Shown: positions 52,411-64,000 of the stretch, piece by piece
Layout: each line of letters starts with the position of its first letter
Position numbering within the stretch: the stretch's first letter is position 1
DNA from: Gloeobacter morelensis MG652769
Lineage (GTDB): Bacteria > Cyanobacteriota > Cyanobacteriia > Gloeobacterales > Gloeobacteraceae
Direction of reading: 5' to 3'
Assembly: GCF_021018745.1 (NCBI RefSeq)
Contig: NZ_CP063845.1
Location: forward strand, 4,092,001-4,156,000
Length of the DNA: 64,000 bases
Position numbers and translations under genes: made by a program
The notes under the pieces: generated by a model
Told to the model about the DNA's origin: nothing
Databases searched by the model: none
What the model saw: only the letters and a program-made list of their open reading frames with translations

Positions 52411-53562
52411 ATGGCCAGAGATTTATACGAAACCCTCAACGTCAGCCGCGACGCCTCCAAAGAGGACATCAAGCGGGCCTACCGCAAGCTGGCCCGCCAG
52501 TACCACCCGGATGTCAACAAAGACGCCGGGGCGGAGGACATGTTCAAAGAGCTCTCGCGCGCCTACGAGGTGCTCTCCGACGACGAGCAGCGGGCGCGCT
52601 ACGACCGCTTCGGAGAGGCTGGTCTCAACGGCGGCGTGGGCGGCGGCCCGGGGGATTTTGCGGGGGCGGCGGGCTTCGGCGATATCAGCGATATTTTCGA
52701 GAGTTTCTTTGGCGGCTTCGCCGGGGCGGGCACCGGCGGCCGGCGCGCCACCCGGCCGGGCGGACCCACCCGCGGCGACGATCTGCGCTACGACATGGTG
52801 CTCGAATTTCAGGAGGCCATCTTCGGCGGCGAAAAAGAGATCACCATCAATCATCTGGTGACCTGCGAGACCTGCCGCGGCTCCGGCTCCAAGCCCGGCT
52901 CCGGTCCTACGACTTGCCGCAACTGCGGCGGCCAGGGCCAGATCCGCCAGGCGCGGCGTACCCCCTTTGGGCTGTTTACCCAGGTGGCGGCCTGCCCCAA
53001 CTGCCAGGGCACAGGCGAGGTGATCGAGAGCCCCTGCCAGGCCTGCAGCGGGCGCGGGCGCAACCAGAAGCAGACCACCATCAAGATCACCATCCCCGCC
53101 GGGGTGGACGCCGGGTCGCGTCTGCGGGTGCAGGGCGAGGGCGACGCCGGGATGCGCGGTGGCCCGCCGGGGGACCTGTTCATCTACGTGAGCGTGCGCA
53201 ACCACCCGGTCTTCCGCCGCGAAGGGCAAGACATCTATTCGATCGCCGAAATTTCTTATCTGCAGGCTGTGCTGGGCTCGCAGATGTCGGTGGAGACCGT
53301 CGACGGTCCGCAGACGGTGGTGGTGCCGCCCGGTACGCAGCCCGAGACGGTACTCACCCTCGACGGCAAGGGCGCGCCGCGCATCGGCAATCCCACCCGC
53401 CGCGGCAACCACTATCTGCAGCTCAAGGTGGTCATCCCCACCAAACTGGGCGCCGAGGAGCGCGAACTGCTCACCAAGCTCGCCAAGGCCCGCGGCGAAA
53501 AAGTCTCCAAAAAAGAGGGGCTCGAAGGCCTGATCGACAGCATCGGCAACCTGTTTCACTAA
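52411..53562 (+). CDS. dnaJ: Chaperone protein DnaJ
   Basis: 383 residues. The J domain has HPD at 32-34 ([13 protein letters not shown]). A Gly/Phe region follows ([18 protein letters not shown]). The four zinc-binding repeats are [24 protein letters not shown] and CQACSGRG. The C-terminal domain is complete ([20 protein letters not shown]). It stimulates DnaK ATPase and delivers substrates. Confidence 0.97.
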   Translation: MARDLYETLNVSRDASKEDIKRAYRKLARQYHPDVNKDAGAEDMFKELSRAYEVLSDDEQRARYDRFGEAGLNGGVGGGPGDFAGAAGFGDISDIFESFFGGFAGAGTGGRRATRPGGPTRGDDLRYDMVLEFQEAIFGGEKEITINHLVTCETCRGSGSKPGSGPTTCRNCGGQGQIRQARRTPFGLFTQVAACPNCQGTGEVIESPCQACSGRGRNQKQTTIKITIPAGVDAGSRLRVQGEGDAGMRGGPPGDLFIYVSVRNHPVFRREGQDIYSIAEISYLQAVLGSQMSVETVDGPQTVVVPPGTQPETVLTLDGKGAPRIGNPTRRGNHYLQLKVVIPTKLGAEERELLTKLAKARGEKVSKKEGLEGLIDSIGNLFH

Positions 53563-53571
53563 GGCGCACCG

Positions 53572-54603
53572 ATGGGTACCACCGGCACGGTCCTGGCCCA
53601 GGAAGCCAACTTCTACCGTGTCCGGCTCGACGACGGTCTGGGGATGGTGCTGTGCACCCGCCGCGCCCGGCTCAAAAAAACCGGTCAATCGGTGCTGGTG
53701 GGTGACCGGGTGGAGGTGGCCGAGATCGACTCCGCGAGCGGCCGGGGGGTGATCGCCGCCACCTGCGCGCGCCGTTCGGTGCTCTCCAAGCCGCCCATCG
53801 CCAACTGCACAGGCGTGCTGGTGGTCTTTGCCCTGTCGGAGCCAACTTACGATCCGGCTTTGCTGAGCCGTTTTTTGGTCCATATCGAAGCGGAGAAGCT
53901 GGGGACCATCGTCTGCCTCAACAAAATCGACGAAGTGCCCTCCGAGGCGGTGGACGGTGCCGCTGCCGCTGTGGGCGGTTGGGGGTACGCCGTGCGTCCG
54001 GTGAGCGCGCGCACCGGTGCGGGCATCGAAGCGTTGCGCGCCGAACTGGCGGGTATGTACGTGCTCGCAGGCCCCTCCGGTGCCGGCAAATCGAGTTTGC
54101 TCAACCACCTGCACCCCGGTCTTGCGTTGCGCGTGGGGGACATCTCCGCCCGCCTCGGCCGCGGGCGGCATACCACCCGCCATGTCGAGCTGTTTGCCCT
54201 GAACGCGGAGGCGTTGGTGGCGGACGCCCCCGGATTTAATCAACTGGAACTCACCCTGGCTCCGGAACGGCTTGCCGGTTATTTTCCAGAATTTCGGCCT
54301 TACCTGGGCCGTTGCCAGTTTCGCAACTGTCTGCACCGCGACGAGCCGGGTTGTGCGGTGCGCGAGGCCCACCTGGAGCGCTATGGGATTTACCGGGAGT
54401 TTCTGGCCGAGGTACTCGTCAGCGCCCAGAAACAGCGGCGAACGGCCGAACCGGAGGAGGCTATCCGCCTGCGCGGCGGGCTACGGCGCGGCAAGGCTGT
54501 CGCAGTCCCGCGCCTGGAGGAGCAATTGCGCGAGACCTCGCGGCGCACCGCCCGCCAACAACTCGGCCGCTTTGATGAAACGGCCGCAGACGAAGCGGAT
54601 TAA
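53572..54603 (+). CDS. rsgA: Ribosome small subunit-dependent GTPase RsgA
   Basis: 343 residues, 9 bp after dnaJ. An OB-fold starts the protein (GDRVEVAEIDSASGRGVIAA). The GTPase is circularly permuted: NKID (G4) at 117-120 precedes the P-loop GPSGAGKSSLLNHL at 167-180; the switch region is RGRHTTRHVELF. A zinc-binding end is CQFRNCLHRDEPGCAVREAH. It checks late 30S maturation. Confidence 0.96.
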   Translation: MGTTGTVLAQEANFYRVRLDDGLGMVLCTRRARLKKTGQSVLVGDRVEVAEIDSASGRGVIAATCARRSVLSKPPIANCTGVLVVFALSEPTYDPALLSRFLVHIEAEKLGTIVCLNKIDEVPSEAVDGAAAAVGGWGYAVRPVSARTGAGIEALRAELAGMYVLAGPSGAGKSSLLNHLHPGLALRVGDISARLGRGRHTTRHVELFALNAEALVADAPGFNQLELTLAPERLAGYFPEFRPYLGRCQFRNCLHRDEPGCAVREAHLERYGIYREFLAEVLVSAQKQRRTAEPEEAIRLRGGLRRGKAVAVPRLEEQLRETSRRTARQQLGRFDETAADEAD

Positions 54604-55196
54604 ATGCCGCTGTAGCGCTCCTCGGCAAACGGTTCGCCCCGGCGGTGGTAGCCGTTTACTTCCCAGAAGCCCAGTTGCTCCTGTTCGGTAAATTCGAGGC
54701 CGTTAATCCACTTGGCGCTCTTCCAGGCGTAAAGGTGGGGCACCACCAGCCGCAGCGGTCCGCCGTGCTCGGTCGGTAGCGCTTCGCCAAATAGCTCGCA
54801 GGCAAAGAAATTTTCTTCGCGCGCAAAATCTTCGATGGCGATGTTGGTGGTATAGCCGCCGTAGCAGTGGGCGAGGACATGCTTGGCTTTGGGATCGATT
54901 TCGACGAGTTTGAGAAAATCGGTGACCCGGATCCCGGTCCACTGCACGTCGAGCTTGCTCCAGCGCGTCACACAGTGAAAATCGGCGGTGAACTGGCTTT
55001 TGGGCATGGCCATAAAGTCGTCCCAATTGAAGACTTTTTCTTTTGCCAGTCCCCAGACTTTGAAGCGCCACACAAACGAGGCCATGTCCGGCGTGCGACC
55101 GTAGGTCAGCACCGGAAATCCGTTGGTCAGATACTGTCCGGGGGGCACGCGGTCGTTGCGCTCCGCGTCGGGCTTATTGAAAAACTTGCCAAGCAT
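54600..55196 (-). CDS. Sulfite oxidase-like molybdopterin oxidoreductase
   Basis: 198 residues, the short family without heme or dimerisation domains. FHCVTRWSKLDVQWTGIRV holds the Mo-coordinating Cys. Other features: VFNWDDFMAMP, LAHCYGGYTTNIAIEDFARE, LPTEHGGPLRLVVPHLYAWK and KWINGLEFTEQEQLGFWEVN. No Tat signal is seen, so it is likely cytoplasmic. Substrate unknown; MsrP-like and YedY-like proteins repair Met sulfoxide. It overlaps the convergent rsgA end by 4 bp. Confidence 0.9.
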   Translation of the reverse strand: MLGKFFNKPDAERNDRVPPGQYLTNGFPVLTYGRTPDMASFVWRFKVWGLAKEKVFNWDDFMAMPKSQFTADFHCVTRWSKLDVQWTGIRVTDFLKLVEIDPKAKHVLAHCYGGYTTNIAIEDFAREENFFACELFGEALPTEHGGPLRLVVPHLYAWKSAKWINGLEFTEQEQLGFWEVNGYHRRGEPFAEERYSGI

Positions 55197-55226
55197 GTCC
55201 AGTCCGCCGAGGTGTCCAACGCCATT

Positions 55227-55892
55227 TTACCGGCGTTCCCCCGGAACCAGACAGCCGTTGCCCTCGGCCAAACGCATCACCCAGTCGCTGGCCCGACCGG
55301 CCACAGTGCCCCAGCGTCCCTCGCGCACTTCGCCCTGGGGGGCGAGGGCCTGGCCGACCCCGACAGCGGTCGCCCCGGCGGCCAGGTAGTCTAGATAGTC
55401 ATCCTCGCCGATGCCCCCGGTGGGCAGCAGCGGCAGGTCGGGAAACGGCCCGCGCAGTGCCTTTAAGTAGGCAAGCCCTCCCACCTGGGCGACCGGAAAT
55501 ACCTTGATCAGGTCCGCTCCTGCCTGCCAGGCCCCCACGATCTCATTCGGGGTGAGGGCGCCGCCGATGGCGAGCGCGCCCAGTTGGTGGGCGGTGGCGA
55601 TAATTTCCGGGTCCGTGTGGGGACTGACGATAAAGTGTGCCCCCCATCCGATCGCCCGGCGGGCCGCCTCGGGGGTCATGACGGTGCCACAGCCGACCAA
55701 CACCTCGCCGCCCGAGCCGCGCAACTCACCCACCACCTGCTCGGCGCCGGGGGTGGTAAGGGTCACCTCCACCAACCGGAAGCCGCCGGTGACCACCGCC
55801 CGGCCGATGGCCAGGGCGGCCGGGGCCGAGTCGGCGCGCACGATGGCAAGCAGACGGTGCTCAATAAAGCGGTGGCATAGGGCGTGGGACAC
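55227..55892 (-). CDS. eda: KDPG/KHG aldolase
   Basis: 221 residues, TIM barrel. Catalytic Glu is E42 (RLVEVTLTTPGA) and Schiff-base Lys is K130 (AGADLIKVFPVAQVGG). Other family stretches: VLVGCGTVMTPEAARRAIGW, GAHFIVSPHTDPEIIATA and LLPTGGIGEDDYLDYLAAGA. It cleaves 2-keto-3-deoxy-6-phosphogluconate in the Entner-Doudoroff route, which operates in cyanobacteria. The edd gene is not nearby. It is immediately upstream of the molybdopterin gene on the same strand (30 bp). Confidence 0.92.
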   Translation of the reverse strand: MSHALCHRFIEHRLLAIVRADSAPAALAIGRAVVTGGFRLVEVTLTTPGAEQVVGELRGSGGEVLVGCGTVMTPEAARRAIGWGAHFIVSPHTDPEIIATAHQLGALAIGGALTPNEIVGAWQAGADLIKVFPVAQVGGLAYLKALRGPFPDLPLLPTGGIGEDDYLDYLAAGATAVGVGQALAPQGEVREGRWGTVAGRASDWVMRLAEGNGCLVPGERR

Positions 55893-56021
55893 GCGCGTGA
55901 CGCTTTCGGGCGATCAGCCTCCCAGCATAGCGGATCCGCCTGCGCCCACAAGGGGATCAACCACAACGGCCCGGCCTGGATACACTGATGAAGAACGTTG
56001 AATTTCTTTACAAAACCAACC

Positions 56022-56423
56022 ATGTCCGGCTCCCTCTTTCTTTATTACTGCCTGGCGGCAGCGGCGGCTCTGGTCTACGTTCCTTTTGTCCTGGTCGCCC
56101 TTGGCCGCCTGCAGGTGGGGTACGATTACGCCGCCCCGCGCGCGATGTTCGACAAGCTTCCTCCTTACGCCCAGCGCGCTACCTGGGCACACCAGAACGC
56201 CTTTGAAGGATTTGCGCTTTATACCGCCGCGGTGCTGATGGTACTGGTAAGCGGCCGAAACGGTGAATGGGCCAACACGCTGGCCGTGGCCTATCTGGCC
56301 TTTCGGGCCGGACACGGACTTTTCTACATCGCCAATTTGCCCTGGTTGCGCTCTGGGATGTGGATACTTGCTATGACCTGTATCGCAGGACTGATGGCCA
56401 TCCCTCTGGGTGTGCTTGGATAA
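56022..56423 (+). CDS. MAPEG family membrane protein
   Basis: 133 residues from the ATG at 56022. Four helices; the MAPEG block is PPYAQRATWAHQNAFEGFAL, with the R-x-x-x-A-H-x-N-x-x-E pattern. It also has LAVAYLAFRAGHGLFYIANL. The family includes glutathione-dependent membrane enzymes; function unknown here. It is 34 bp before the fasciclin gene and probably cotranscribed. Confidence 0.88.
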   Translation: MSGSLFLYYCLAAAAALVYVPFVLVALGRLQVGYDYAAPRAMFDKLPPYAQRATWAHQNAFEGFALYTAAVLMVLVSGRNGEWANTLAVAYLAFRAGHGLFYIANLPWLRSGMWILAMTCIAGLMAIPLGVLG

Positions 56424-56456
56424 TCTGAGTTGAGCCACATAGTGAGGAGTCTATCC

Positions 56457-57119
56457 ATGCGAATCCACCTGCTGTCACAGTCGCGAGTCGTCGCCCTCTG
56501 TGCCCATTTGGGTATGGGCCTGGCGCTAGTGATACCGCCTGGTGCCGTCGCTTCCAGTGCGACCTCTGCTGATGCAGTCCCGGCACCGCAGGCCGACTCC
56601 GTCTCCGCCCAGCGACTCGCCCAGGCCAAAATAGATATTGTCGATACATTGGTGGCCAATGGTTCGTTCACGACGCTGGTGCAGTTGGTCAAGCAGGTAG
56701 GCATCGTCGAAGACTTGCGAGGCTTCGGACGGTTTACGGTCTTTGCACCGGACGACAATGCTTTTGCTGCTGTCCCGCCCGACGTGCTCCAGATTCTCAA
56801 AAGCGACAGCGCTCTGTTAGCCAAGGTGCTCACCTACCACGTCGTCTCGGACACTGCCCCCTTTCTGGCGGCCCAACTGCGCGACTCGAAGCCTCTGCGC
56901 ACCCTGGAGCGCTCGGAGTTGAAATTTGCCGCCCGCGACGGCGGCTTGTACGTCAACAACGCCCGGGTACTACAGGCGGACATCATGGCCACCAACGGCG
57001 TCATTCACAAAATCGACAAAGTGCTCGTCCCCGAGGCCGTGATGGCCGAAATTCGCAAGCGCCAGCAGATGATGATGCCGGTGCCTTCGGTGCCGTCTCC
57101 CATGTCCGTGCCGAAGTGA
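56457..57119 (+). CDS. Secreted fasciclin (FAS1) domain protein
   Basis: 220 residues from the ATG at 56457, preceded by GAGGAG. A signal peptide covers about 1-35. The FAS1 domain is DTLVANGSFTTLVQLVKQVG, FGRFTVFAPDDNAFAAVPPD (the H1 motif), VLTYHVV and NGVIHKIDKVLVP (the H2 motif). The tail is Met/Pro-rich (KRQQMMMPVPSVPSPMSVPK). FAS1 proteins are cell-surface adhesion or matrix proteins. Confidence 0.93.
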   Translation: MRIHLLSQSRVVALCAHLGMGLALVIPPGAVASSATSADAVPAPQADSVSAQRLAQAKIDIVDTLVANGSFTTLVQLVKQVGIVEDLRGFGRFTVFAPDDNAFAAVPPDVLQILKSDSALLAKVLTYHVVSDTAPFLAAQLRDSKPLRTLERSELKFAARDGGLYVNNARVLQADIMATNGVIHKIDKVLVPEAVMAEIRKRQQMMMPVPSVPSPMSVPK

Positions 57120-57147
57120 GCCGTGCCTGGCGGCGGCTGAAGGGCTG

Positions 57148-58011
57148 TCAATCTCCGCCGCCCGCCACCCAGAGCTGAATAGCCGTAACCAGGAGTACCC
57201 CCACCAGCAGCACGGCGGCGGCGGCGGCCGATAGGCCAAAGTTGAACAGGCCGAAGGCCTGCTCCCAAACGTAGTAGACCAAAATATTTGTGGTGCCGAG
57301 CGGGCCGCCGCCGGTCATCACGTAGACCGGCTCAAAGCTCCTGAAAGTAAAAATGACCGTCGTGATCGTGGCGAACACAAGCGTCGGCCGGATGCCTGGC
57401 AGGGTGATAAACCACAACTGCTGCCAGCCGTTCGCACCGTCGAGTTCGGCCGCCTCGTAGCGGTTCTTGGGCACCGCGCCCAGGCCCGCCAGAAAAATGA
57501 CGACATTGAAGCCGATTTGCTTCCAGGTGGCGACGAAGATGAGCACCGGCATGGCCCAGGTGGGACTGGAAAGCCAACTGACCGGCGAAGCGCCCAGCCA
57601 AACGATGAGCGCATTCACCCAGCCTTGCGGGTGGAAGAGCCAGCGGAAAGCTACCCCCGCCGCTACCAGCGAGATGATCGTAGGCAGAAAGTAGGCGGAA
57701 CGCAGCAGTCCCTGCAAAGGTACCGCGCGAGTGAGCACTACCGCCACCAGGAGCGCCAGCGCCACGCTCGGAATCGCCGAACCGGCGGTAAATACGATCG
57801 TATTGGCCAGCACCTGCAGGAAGCTCTCACTGCCCCACAGCCGCTCGAAATTGGCGGTGCCCACGAAGAGTGGGTCGCGCAGCGAGCCGTCGGTGAAGCT
57901 GAGACCGACCAGGTAGGTCACAGGCCAAAGTACGAACAGGCCCAACAGCAGCAGGGCCGGCAAAAGGTATAGCCAGGCGCTTAAGGTGTCGAAAGGTCGG
58001 CCTCTGGGCAT
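57148..58011 (-). CDS. ABC transporter permease, sugar (UgpA/MalF) type
   Basis: 287 residues from the ATG at 58011. Six membrane helices. The EAA loop that contacts the ATPase is YEAAELDGANGWQQLWFITL PGIRP. The first helices and periplasmic loop (LLGLFVLWPVTYLVGLSFTD) are of the carbohydrate CUT1 group. No second permease, binding protein or ATPase gene is adjacent, so partners must be elsewhere. Confidence 0.9.
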   Translation of the reverse strand: MPRGRPFDTLSAWLYLLPALLLLGLFVLWPVTYLVGLSFTDGSLRDPLFVGTANFERLWGSESFLQVLANTIVFTAGSAIPSVALALLVAVVLTRAVPLQGLLRSAYFLPTIISLVAAGVAFRWLFHPQGWVNALIVWLGASPVSWLSSPTWAMPVLIFVATWKQIGFNVVIFLAGLGAVPKNRYEAAELDGANGWQQLWFITLPGIRPTLVFATITTVIFTFRSFEPVYVMTGGGPLGTTNILVYYVWEQAFGLFNFGLSAAAAAVLLVGVLLVTAIQLWVAGGGD

Positions 58012-58048
58012 GGATACTCGGTACACGACTTTGCAAAATACACCGAGT

Positions 58049-58624
58049 CTAGCGGCTGCGAAATTCTTCGATCGAAAACAACGCCTCGAAGGGATAGCCG
58101 CGCCCGGCATAGAGCGCTCCGCCGCCCTGGTGGCGGTCGACAAGGGCCAGGATCTTGACAACTTTCAAGCCTGCCTCCTCGGCTTTTTCGACTGCCTGCA
58201 AGCCGCTCGCGCCGGTGGTCACTACATCGTCCACGATCACGACCGGTGTGCCCGCCGCCAGGCTCGGCCCTTCAATCCACTGCTGGGAGCCGTGTTTTTT
58301 GATTTCCTTGCGGACGATAAAGGCTCCCACACCGCCTCGGGGATGGCGCAGGGCCGAAACGACGGCCACCGCCGTGACAATCGGATCGGCACCGAGGGTC
58401 AGCCCGCCAATCGCTGCCGCACCTTCAGGCAGCCTTTGGTAGAGCAGCGAGCCTGCGAGCAGGGCACCCAGTGGATGGAGCGTCGCTTTTTTGCTGTCGA
58501 TGTAATAGCTGCTCAGCTGACCGGAGGAGAGCTTGAAGTCGCCCTCGCGGTAGCAGAGCGTGCGCATCAACTCCAACAGCTCGCTGCGCTGCCTGGCAAA
58601 ATCCCAGTCGAGGGGCGAGGGCAT
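58049..58624 (-). CDS. pyrE: Orotate phosphoribosyltransferase
   Basis: 191 residues from the ATG at 58624; the frame is open for 17 more codons. PRPP-binding motif VVIVDDVVTTGASGLQAVEK is complete. The N-terminal part has LCYREGDFKLSSGQLSSYYI DSKKATLHP and IGGLTLGADPIVTAVAV. It makes orotidine monophosphate in pyrimidine synthesis. It is divergent from the rpoC1 region. Confidence 0.94.
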   Translation of the reverse strand: MPSPLDWDFARQRSELLELMRTLCYREGDFKLSSGQLSSYYIDSKKATLHPLGALLAGSLLYQRLPEGAAAIGGLTLGADPIVTAVAVVSALRHPRGGVGAFIVRKEIKKHGSQQWIEGPSLAAGTPVVIVDDVVTTGASGLQAVEKAEEAGLKVVKILALVDRHQGGGALYAGRGYPFEALFSIEEFRSR

Positions 58625-58941
58625 CGGCGTGCATATCACGAAACAGAGCGCATCTAGCGTAGCAGCTGTTGACACTCAGCCGTTGCGCGACTTACATTAG
58701 ATATCCAGCTTTCCTAATAGAAGGGAACGTATGCCCTGTTTGCTCGGCCATCCTTCGCTTTGTTCTTACTCTACCTGCCATGAGTCTCAGAGTAAATCAG
58801 TCGGGAGTAAGCTTCGCAGGCGCCGGGGTTCGGTGATTGGCATTCGTGCATAAGGTTTAATCCAAAGCCGGTGTGGGGTGCCTCTAGCTTTCGGCTGGGC
58901 TCCTTGTCTCCGGCAGCGCATTGATTCGGGAGTAGAAGCTC
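58625..58941 (+). promoter_or_regulatory. Leader/promoter region of the rpoC1-rpoC2 operon
   Basis: 317 bp with no gene. A sigma-70-like promoter is TTGACA at 58669-58674 and TACATT at 58693-58698 (18-bp spacer). It would leave an untranslated leader of about 235 nt before rpoC1. No terminator or known riboswitch was recognised. The pyrE promoter should lie on the other strand. Confidence 0.55.
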
Positions 58942-60768
<1,827 letters not shown>

Positions 60769-60782
60769 CGAAGGGAAAAGCC

Positions 60783-63700
60783 ATGACGCAAGAACCGAAA
60801 CCCAAGTTCATCAACCGCAAAGTCGACAAGAAGGGTCTGGGCAAGCTCATCTCCTGGGCTTTTTCCCATTACGGCACGGCGCGCACGGCGCTTTTGGCGG
60901 ACAACCTCAAAAACCTCGGCTTCCGCTTCGCTACGCGCGGGGCGGTGTCAATCTCCGTCGAAGACCTGCAGGTGCCCGACAGCAAAGTCAACATTCTCGA
61001 GACCGCCGAGCGCGAGATCCAGCGCGCTGAGGAACGCTTTACCCGCGGTGAGATCACCGAGGTGGAGCGCTTTCAAAAAGTGATCGACACCTGGGCGGGG
61101 GCCACCCAAGAACTCACCGAGGGGGTCAAAGAGAACTTCCAGGAGCGCAACCCCCTCAACTCGGTGGGCATGATGGCTTTTTCGGGGGCGCGCGGCAACC
61201 TCTCGCAGGTGCGCCAGCTGGTGGGGATGCGCGGTCTGATGGCCAACCCGCAAGGTGAAATCATCGACCTGCCCATCAAGGCCAACTTCCGCGAGGGCCT
61301 GAACGTCACCGAGTACATCATCTCCTCCTACGGCGCGCGCAAGGGTCTGGTCGACACGGCCCTGCGCACCGCCGACTCGGGCTACCTTACCCGCCGCCTG
61401 GTGGATGTCTCACAAGATGTGATCGTGCGCGAGGAAGACTGCACCACCCAGCGGGGCATTTTCCTGGGCAGCCTCAGAGACGGCGACAAGATGATCGTCT
61501 CGCTGGAGGAACGGCTAGTAGGTCGCGTCGCCGGCCGCGACGTCGTTCATCCGGTCACAGGCGAAGTGCTCGCCCCGCGCAATACCCAGTTCGACTACGA
61601 TTCGGCTGCGCGCATCGCCCGCTCGGGGGTCGATGCGGTGATGGTCCGTTCGCCCTTGACCTGTGAAGCCAACCGCTCGGTCTGCCGCATGTGCTACGGC
61701 TGGTCGCTCGCCCACTCCCACCTGGTCGACATCGGCGAGGCGGTGGGGATCATCGCCGCCCAGTCGATCGGGGAACCCGGCACCCAGCTGACCATGCGCA
61801 CCTTCCACACCGGCGGGGTATTTACAGGTGAGGTGGCCAAGCCGCTCAAGGCGCCCTTCGACGGCAAAATCAAGTTCTCAAGCGCCCTCAAGGCTCGGCC
61901 GATGCGCACCCGCCACGGCGACGACGCCTATCAGGCGGACCAGGCCGGCACAATGTCCCTCGAAGGGGCCGACGGCAAAAAAGAGACCGTCACGATCACC
62001 CCCGGCTCACTTTTGCTGGTGCGCGACGGCCAGCGCATCGAGGCGGGCACGATGTACGCGGAGCTGGCCCTGGTCGGCAAGACCGCCCGTAAGAGCACCG
62101 AAAAAGCGCAAAAAGAAGTCTTCTCGGATCTGGCCGGGGAGATCAAGTTTGCCGACCTGGTGCCTGAGGTCAAGACCGACCGCCAGGGCAACGAGACCCA
62201 GTATGCAAGCCGACTGGGCCTTTTGTGGGTGCTCTCCGGCGAAGTCTACAACCTGCCGCCGGGGGCGGAGACCGCCCTGGAGCGCGGCGAAAAAGTCGAG
62301 CAGGGGGGGGTGATCGCCGAGACGCGGCTGATCACCGAGCACGGCGGCGGTGTGCGCCTCAAAGAACAAGACGCCAAGGGCGGGCGCGAGGTCGAGATCA
62401 TCACCGCCTCGGTGCTGCTCGACAAGGCCGTCGTCCACGAGGAGAAGTCCCAGGGTCGCGAGCACTATACCCTGGAGACCGACAACGGCCAGGTCTTTGC
62501 CCTCAAAGTCTCGCCCGGCACCAAGGTTAACAATGGCCAGGTGGTGGCCGAGCGGGTCGACGATCGCTATATGACCAAATCCGGCGGCCTCATCAAGTAC
62601 TCCGAAGGGGTGGAGGTGGCCAAGGCCCGCGGCAAGCAGGGTTATGAGGTGCTCAAAGGCGGTACGCTGCTGTGGATTCCGGAGGAGACCCACGAGGTCA
62701 ACAAGGACATCTCACTGCTTGAAGTCGAAGACGGTCAGTATGTCGAAGCGGGCGTGCAGGTGGTCAAGGACATCTACTGCCTCACCTCCGGCGTGGTCTC
62801 GATTGCCCAGCGCAACGACATCCTGCGCGAGGTGGTGATCAAGCCCGGCGAACTGCACCTGCTCGATGCGCCCAGCGACCTCAAAGTCGCCCACGAGTCC
62901 TTCGCCTATCCGGGCACCGAGGTCATCCCCGGGGTGGTGACCACCGACTTGCGCTATGTCGAGCAGGTGGAGACTCCTGAGGGGCTCGCGGTGTTGCTCA
63001 GACCGGTCGAGGAGTTCCCGGTCCCCGACGAGCCGGACGCCCCCAGCCAGGAGGCTTCGCAGCAGGCGGGCAGCTCGATTCGCCTGCGGGGGGTGCAGCG
63101 CATCCCTTACCGCGACGGCGACCGCGTCAAGGCGATCGACGGTATCGAGCTACTGAAGACCCAGCTGGTGCTGGAGATCACCGATCAGGCAGCTCAGTTG
63201 GCCGCTGACATCGAATTTGTCCCCGACGAAAAAGATCCGTCGATGGTGCGGCTGCAACTGGTGATTTTGGAGACGCTGCTCATTCGCCGGGACGTAGCGG
63301 CAGACTTGCTGCACGGTTCCACTTTGACCCACATCCTGGTCAAAGACGGCGATCGCATCGGGCCGGGGGCAATCATCGCCCGCACCGAGATCCTCGCCAA
63401 GCAGGCCGGTACCGTGCGCGGCATCTCCCGGGTCGGCCAGACCGTGCGGCGCATTTTGCTGGTCACCCAGAGCGATCTGGTGAGCGTGCCGGTCGAGGGC
63501 GCCCCCACGGTCAAACCCGGCGATCTGTTGCGCGCCGGTGACAAACTGGCAAAGGATTTTGCCTCTCCCGAATCCGGCCAGGTGGTACTGGCGGAATCCG
63601 GGCGGGTGATCGTGCGCATCGGCCGACCCTACCTGGTCTCCGGCGGTGCGATTTTGCTGGTGGTTGACGGCGATCTCATCCAGCGCGGTGACAACCTGGC

Positions 63701-64000
63701 GCTGCTGGTGTTCGAGCGGGCCAAGACCGGCGACATCATCCAGGGTCTGCCGCGCGTCGAGGAGCTGCTCGAAGGGCGCAAACCCAAGGAGATGTGCGTG
63801 CTGGTGGAGCGCCCCGGCAAGGTGCAGATCACCCAGATGCCCGACGAATCTTATCAGGTGAGCGTCGTCGAGGATGACGGCGGGGTGACCAACTATCCGA
63901 TCGCCGGCCAGAGCCTGGTGGTGGTAGACGGCCAGCAGGTACAGACGGGCGAGTCGATCACCGACGGCCCGGCCAACCCCCACGACATCCTGCGCATCTT
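60783..64000 (+). CDS. rpoC2: RNA polymerase beta' subunit RpoC2 (partial, right edge)
   Basis: Starts at ATG 60783 with AAGGGA upstream and is open to the window end (about 1072 codons). It begins [20 protein letters not shown]. The region around the bridge helix is [40 protein letters not shown], and the trigger-loop start [20 protein letters not shown]. The zinc-binding cysteines are in [10 protein letters not shown] and [15 protein letters not shown]. The long cyanobacterial insertion in the trigger loop follows. It completes the split beta'. Confidence 0.98.
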   Translation, partial: MTQEPKPKFINRKVDKKGLGKLISWAFSHYGTARTALLADNLKNLGFRFATRGAVSISVEDLQVPDSKVNILETAEREIQRAEERFTRGEITEVERFQKVIDTWAGATQELTEGVKENFQERNPLNSVGMMAFSGARGNLSQVRQLVGMRGLMANPQGEIIDLPIKANFREGLNVTEYIISSYGARKGLVDTALRTADSGYLTRRLVDVSQDVIVREEDCTTQRGIFLGSLRDGDKMIVSLEERLVGRVAGRDVVHPVTGEVLAPRNTQFDYDSAARIARSGVDAVMVRSPLTCEANRSVCRMCYGWSLAHSHLVDIGEAVGIIAAQSIGEPGTQLTMRTFHTGGVFTGEVAKPLKAPFDGKIKFSSALKARPMRTRHGDDAYQADQAGTMSLEGADGKKETVTITPGSLLLVRDGQRIEAGTMYAELALVGKTARKSTEKAQKEVFSDLAGEIKFADLVPEVKTDRQGNETQYASRLGLLWVLSGEVYNLPPGAETALERGEKVEQGGVIAETRLITEHGGGVRLKEQDAKGGREVEIITASVLLDKAVVHEEKSQGREHYTLETDNGQVFALKVSPGTKVNNGQVVAERVDDRYMTKSGGLIKYSEGVEVAKARGKQGYEVLKGGTLLWIPEETHEVNKDISLLEVEDGQYVEAGVQVVKDIYCLTSGVVSIAQRNDILREVVIKPGELHLLDAPSDLKVAHESFAYPGTEVIPGVVTTDLRYVEQVETPEGLAVLLRPVEEFPVPDEPDAPSQEASQQAGSSIRLRGVQRIPYRDGDRVKAIDGIELLKTQLVLEITDQAAQLAADIEFVPDEKDPSMVRLQLVILETLLIRRDVAADLLHGSTLTHILVKDGDRIGPGAIIARTEILAKQAGTVRGISRVGQTVRRILLVTQSDLVSVPVEGAPTVKPGDLLRAGDKLAKDFASPESGQVVLAESGRVIVRIGRPYLVSGGAILLVVDGDLIQRGDNLALLVFERAKTGDIIQGLPRVEELLEGRKPKEMCVLVERPGKVQITQMPDESYQVSVVEDDGGVTNYPIAGQSLVVVDGQQVQTGESITDGPANPHDILRI

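Noticed and set aside
52423-54372. 649-codon minus-strand frame
   Set aside because: Antisense to dnaJ and rsgA, both unmistakable; the translated product is low-complexity His/Ala/Gly-rich.

Overview
The window looks like a chromosomal segment of a cyanobacterium, most likely Gloeobacter (inference). RNA polymerase beta' is split into rpoC1 and rpoC2. There is a CbbR-type regulator of the cyanobacterial RbcR kind, a cyanobacterial group 1/2 sigma factor, a GlgC, and small cyanobacterial families (DUF6887/DUF6888, DUF4330). The DNA is GC-rich, genes are densely packed on both strands, and only a couple of HIP1 octamers (GCGATCGC) were noticed, which fits Gloeobacter better than most other cyanobacteria. 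No rRNA genes or CRISPR arrays were seen.

Layout. 1-4.3 kb: partial DUF6152 gene, a TerB-like protein, a PhoD-like phosphatase and a secreted protein. 4.5-8.2 kb: a small accessory block between a tRNA-Thr 3' fragment and the intact tRNA-Thr/tRNA-Tyr pair. It holds a TnpB gene, an AT-rich DUF262 gene and the IS4-type element that cuts the DUF262 gene short. 8.3-15.7 kb: DUF6887/6888, DUF4272, inositol monophosphatase, hisD-hisC, purQ and a GH57 enzyme. 15.7-23.2 kb: an acidic repetitive protein, nitroreductase, a divergent SDR/HxlR pair, a corrinoid-binding protein overlapping a GT39-type glycosyltransferase, an atypical SDR, and a small protein coupled to a retropepsin-like protein. 23.3-27.7 kb: a minus-strand run birA-rlmH-nusB-htrA-sigma factor. 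27.7-33 kb: M48 protease, rbcR with a strong terminator, and kefF-kefC. 33-39.4 kb: PRC-barrel protein, Nudix, DUF423, egtC, MAPEG, an AraC regulator, a Phd/PIN toxin-antitoxin pair and a HOD-like hydrolase. 39.4-43.4 kb: an AT-rich membrane protein, an IS630 with a frameshift site and an XRE-ImmA protein. 43.6-48 kb: a tight minus-strand run glgC-epoxide hydrolase-ATP-grasp-flavin monooxygenase. 48-58.6 kb: TPR protein, rhomboid, dnaK, DUF4330, dnaJ, rsgA, molybdopterin oxidoreductase, KDPG aldolase, MAPEG, fasciclin, an orphan ABC permease and pyrE. 58.9-64 kb: rpoC1 and rpoC2 (running off the edge), with no rpoB upstream.

Most genes are housekeeping: histidine and purine synthesis, chaperones, ribosome maturation, transcription, glycogen. 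The accessory interest lies in the tRNA-bounded block, the IS630 with its AT-rich neighbour, the glgC-led four-gene run, the aspartyl-protease pair and the GC-rich hairpin near 43.6 kb.
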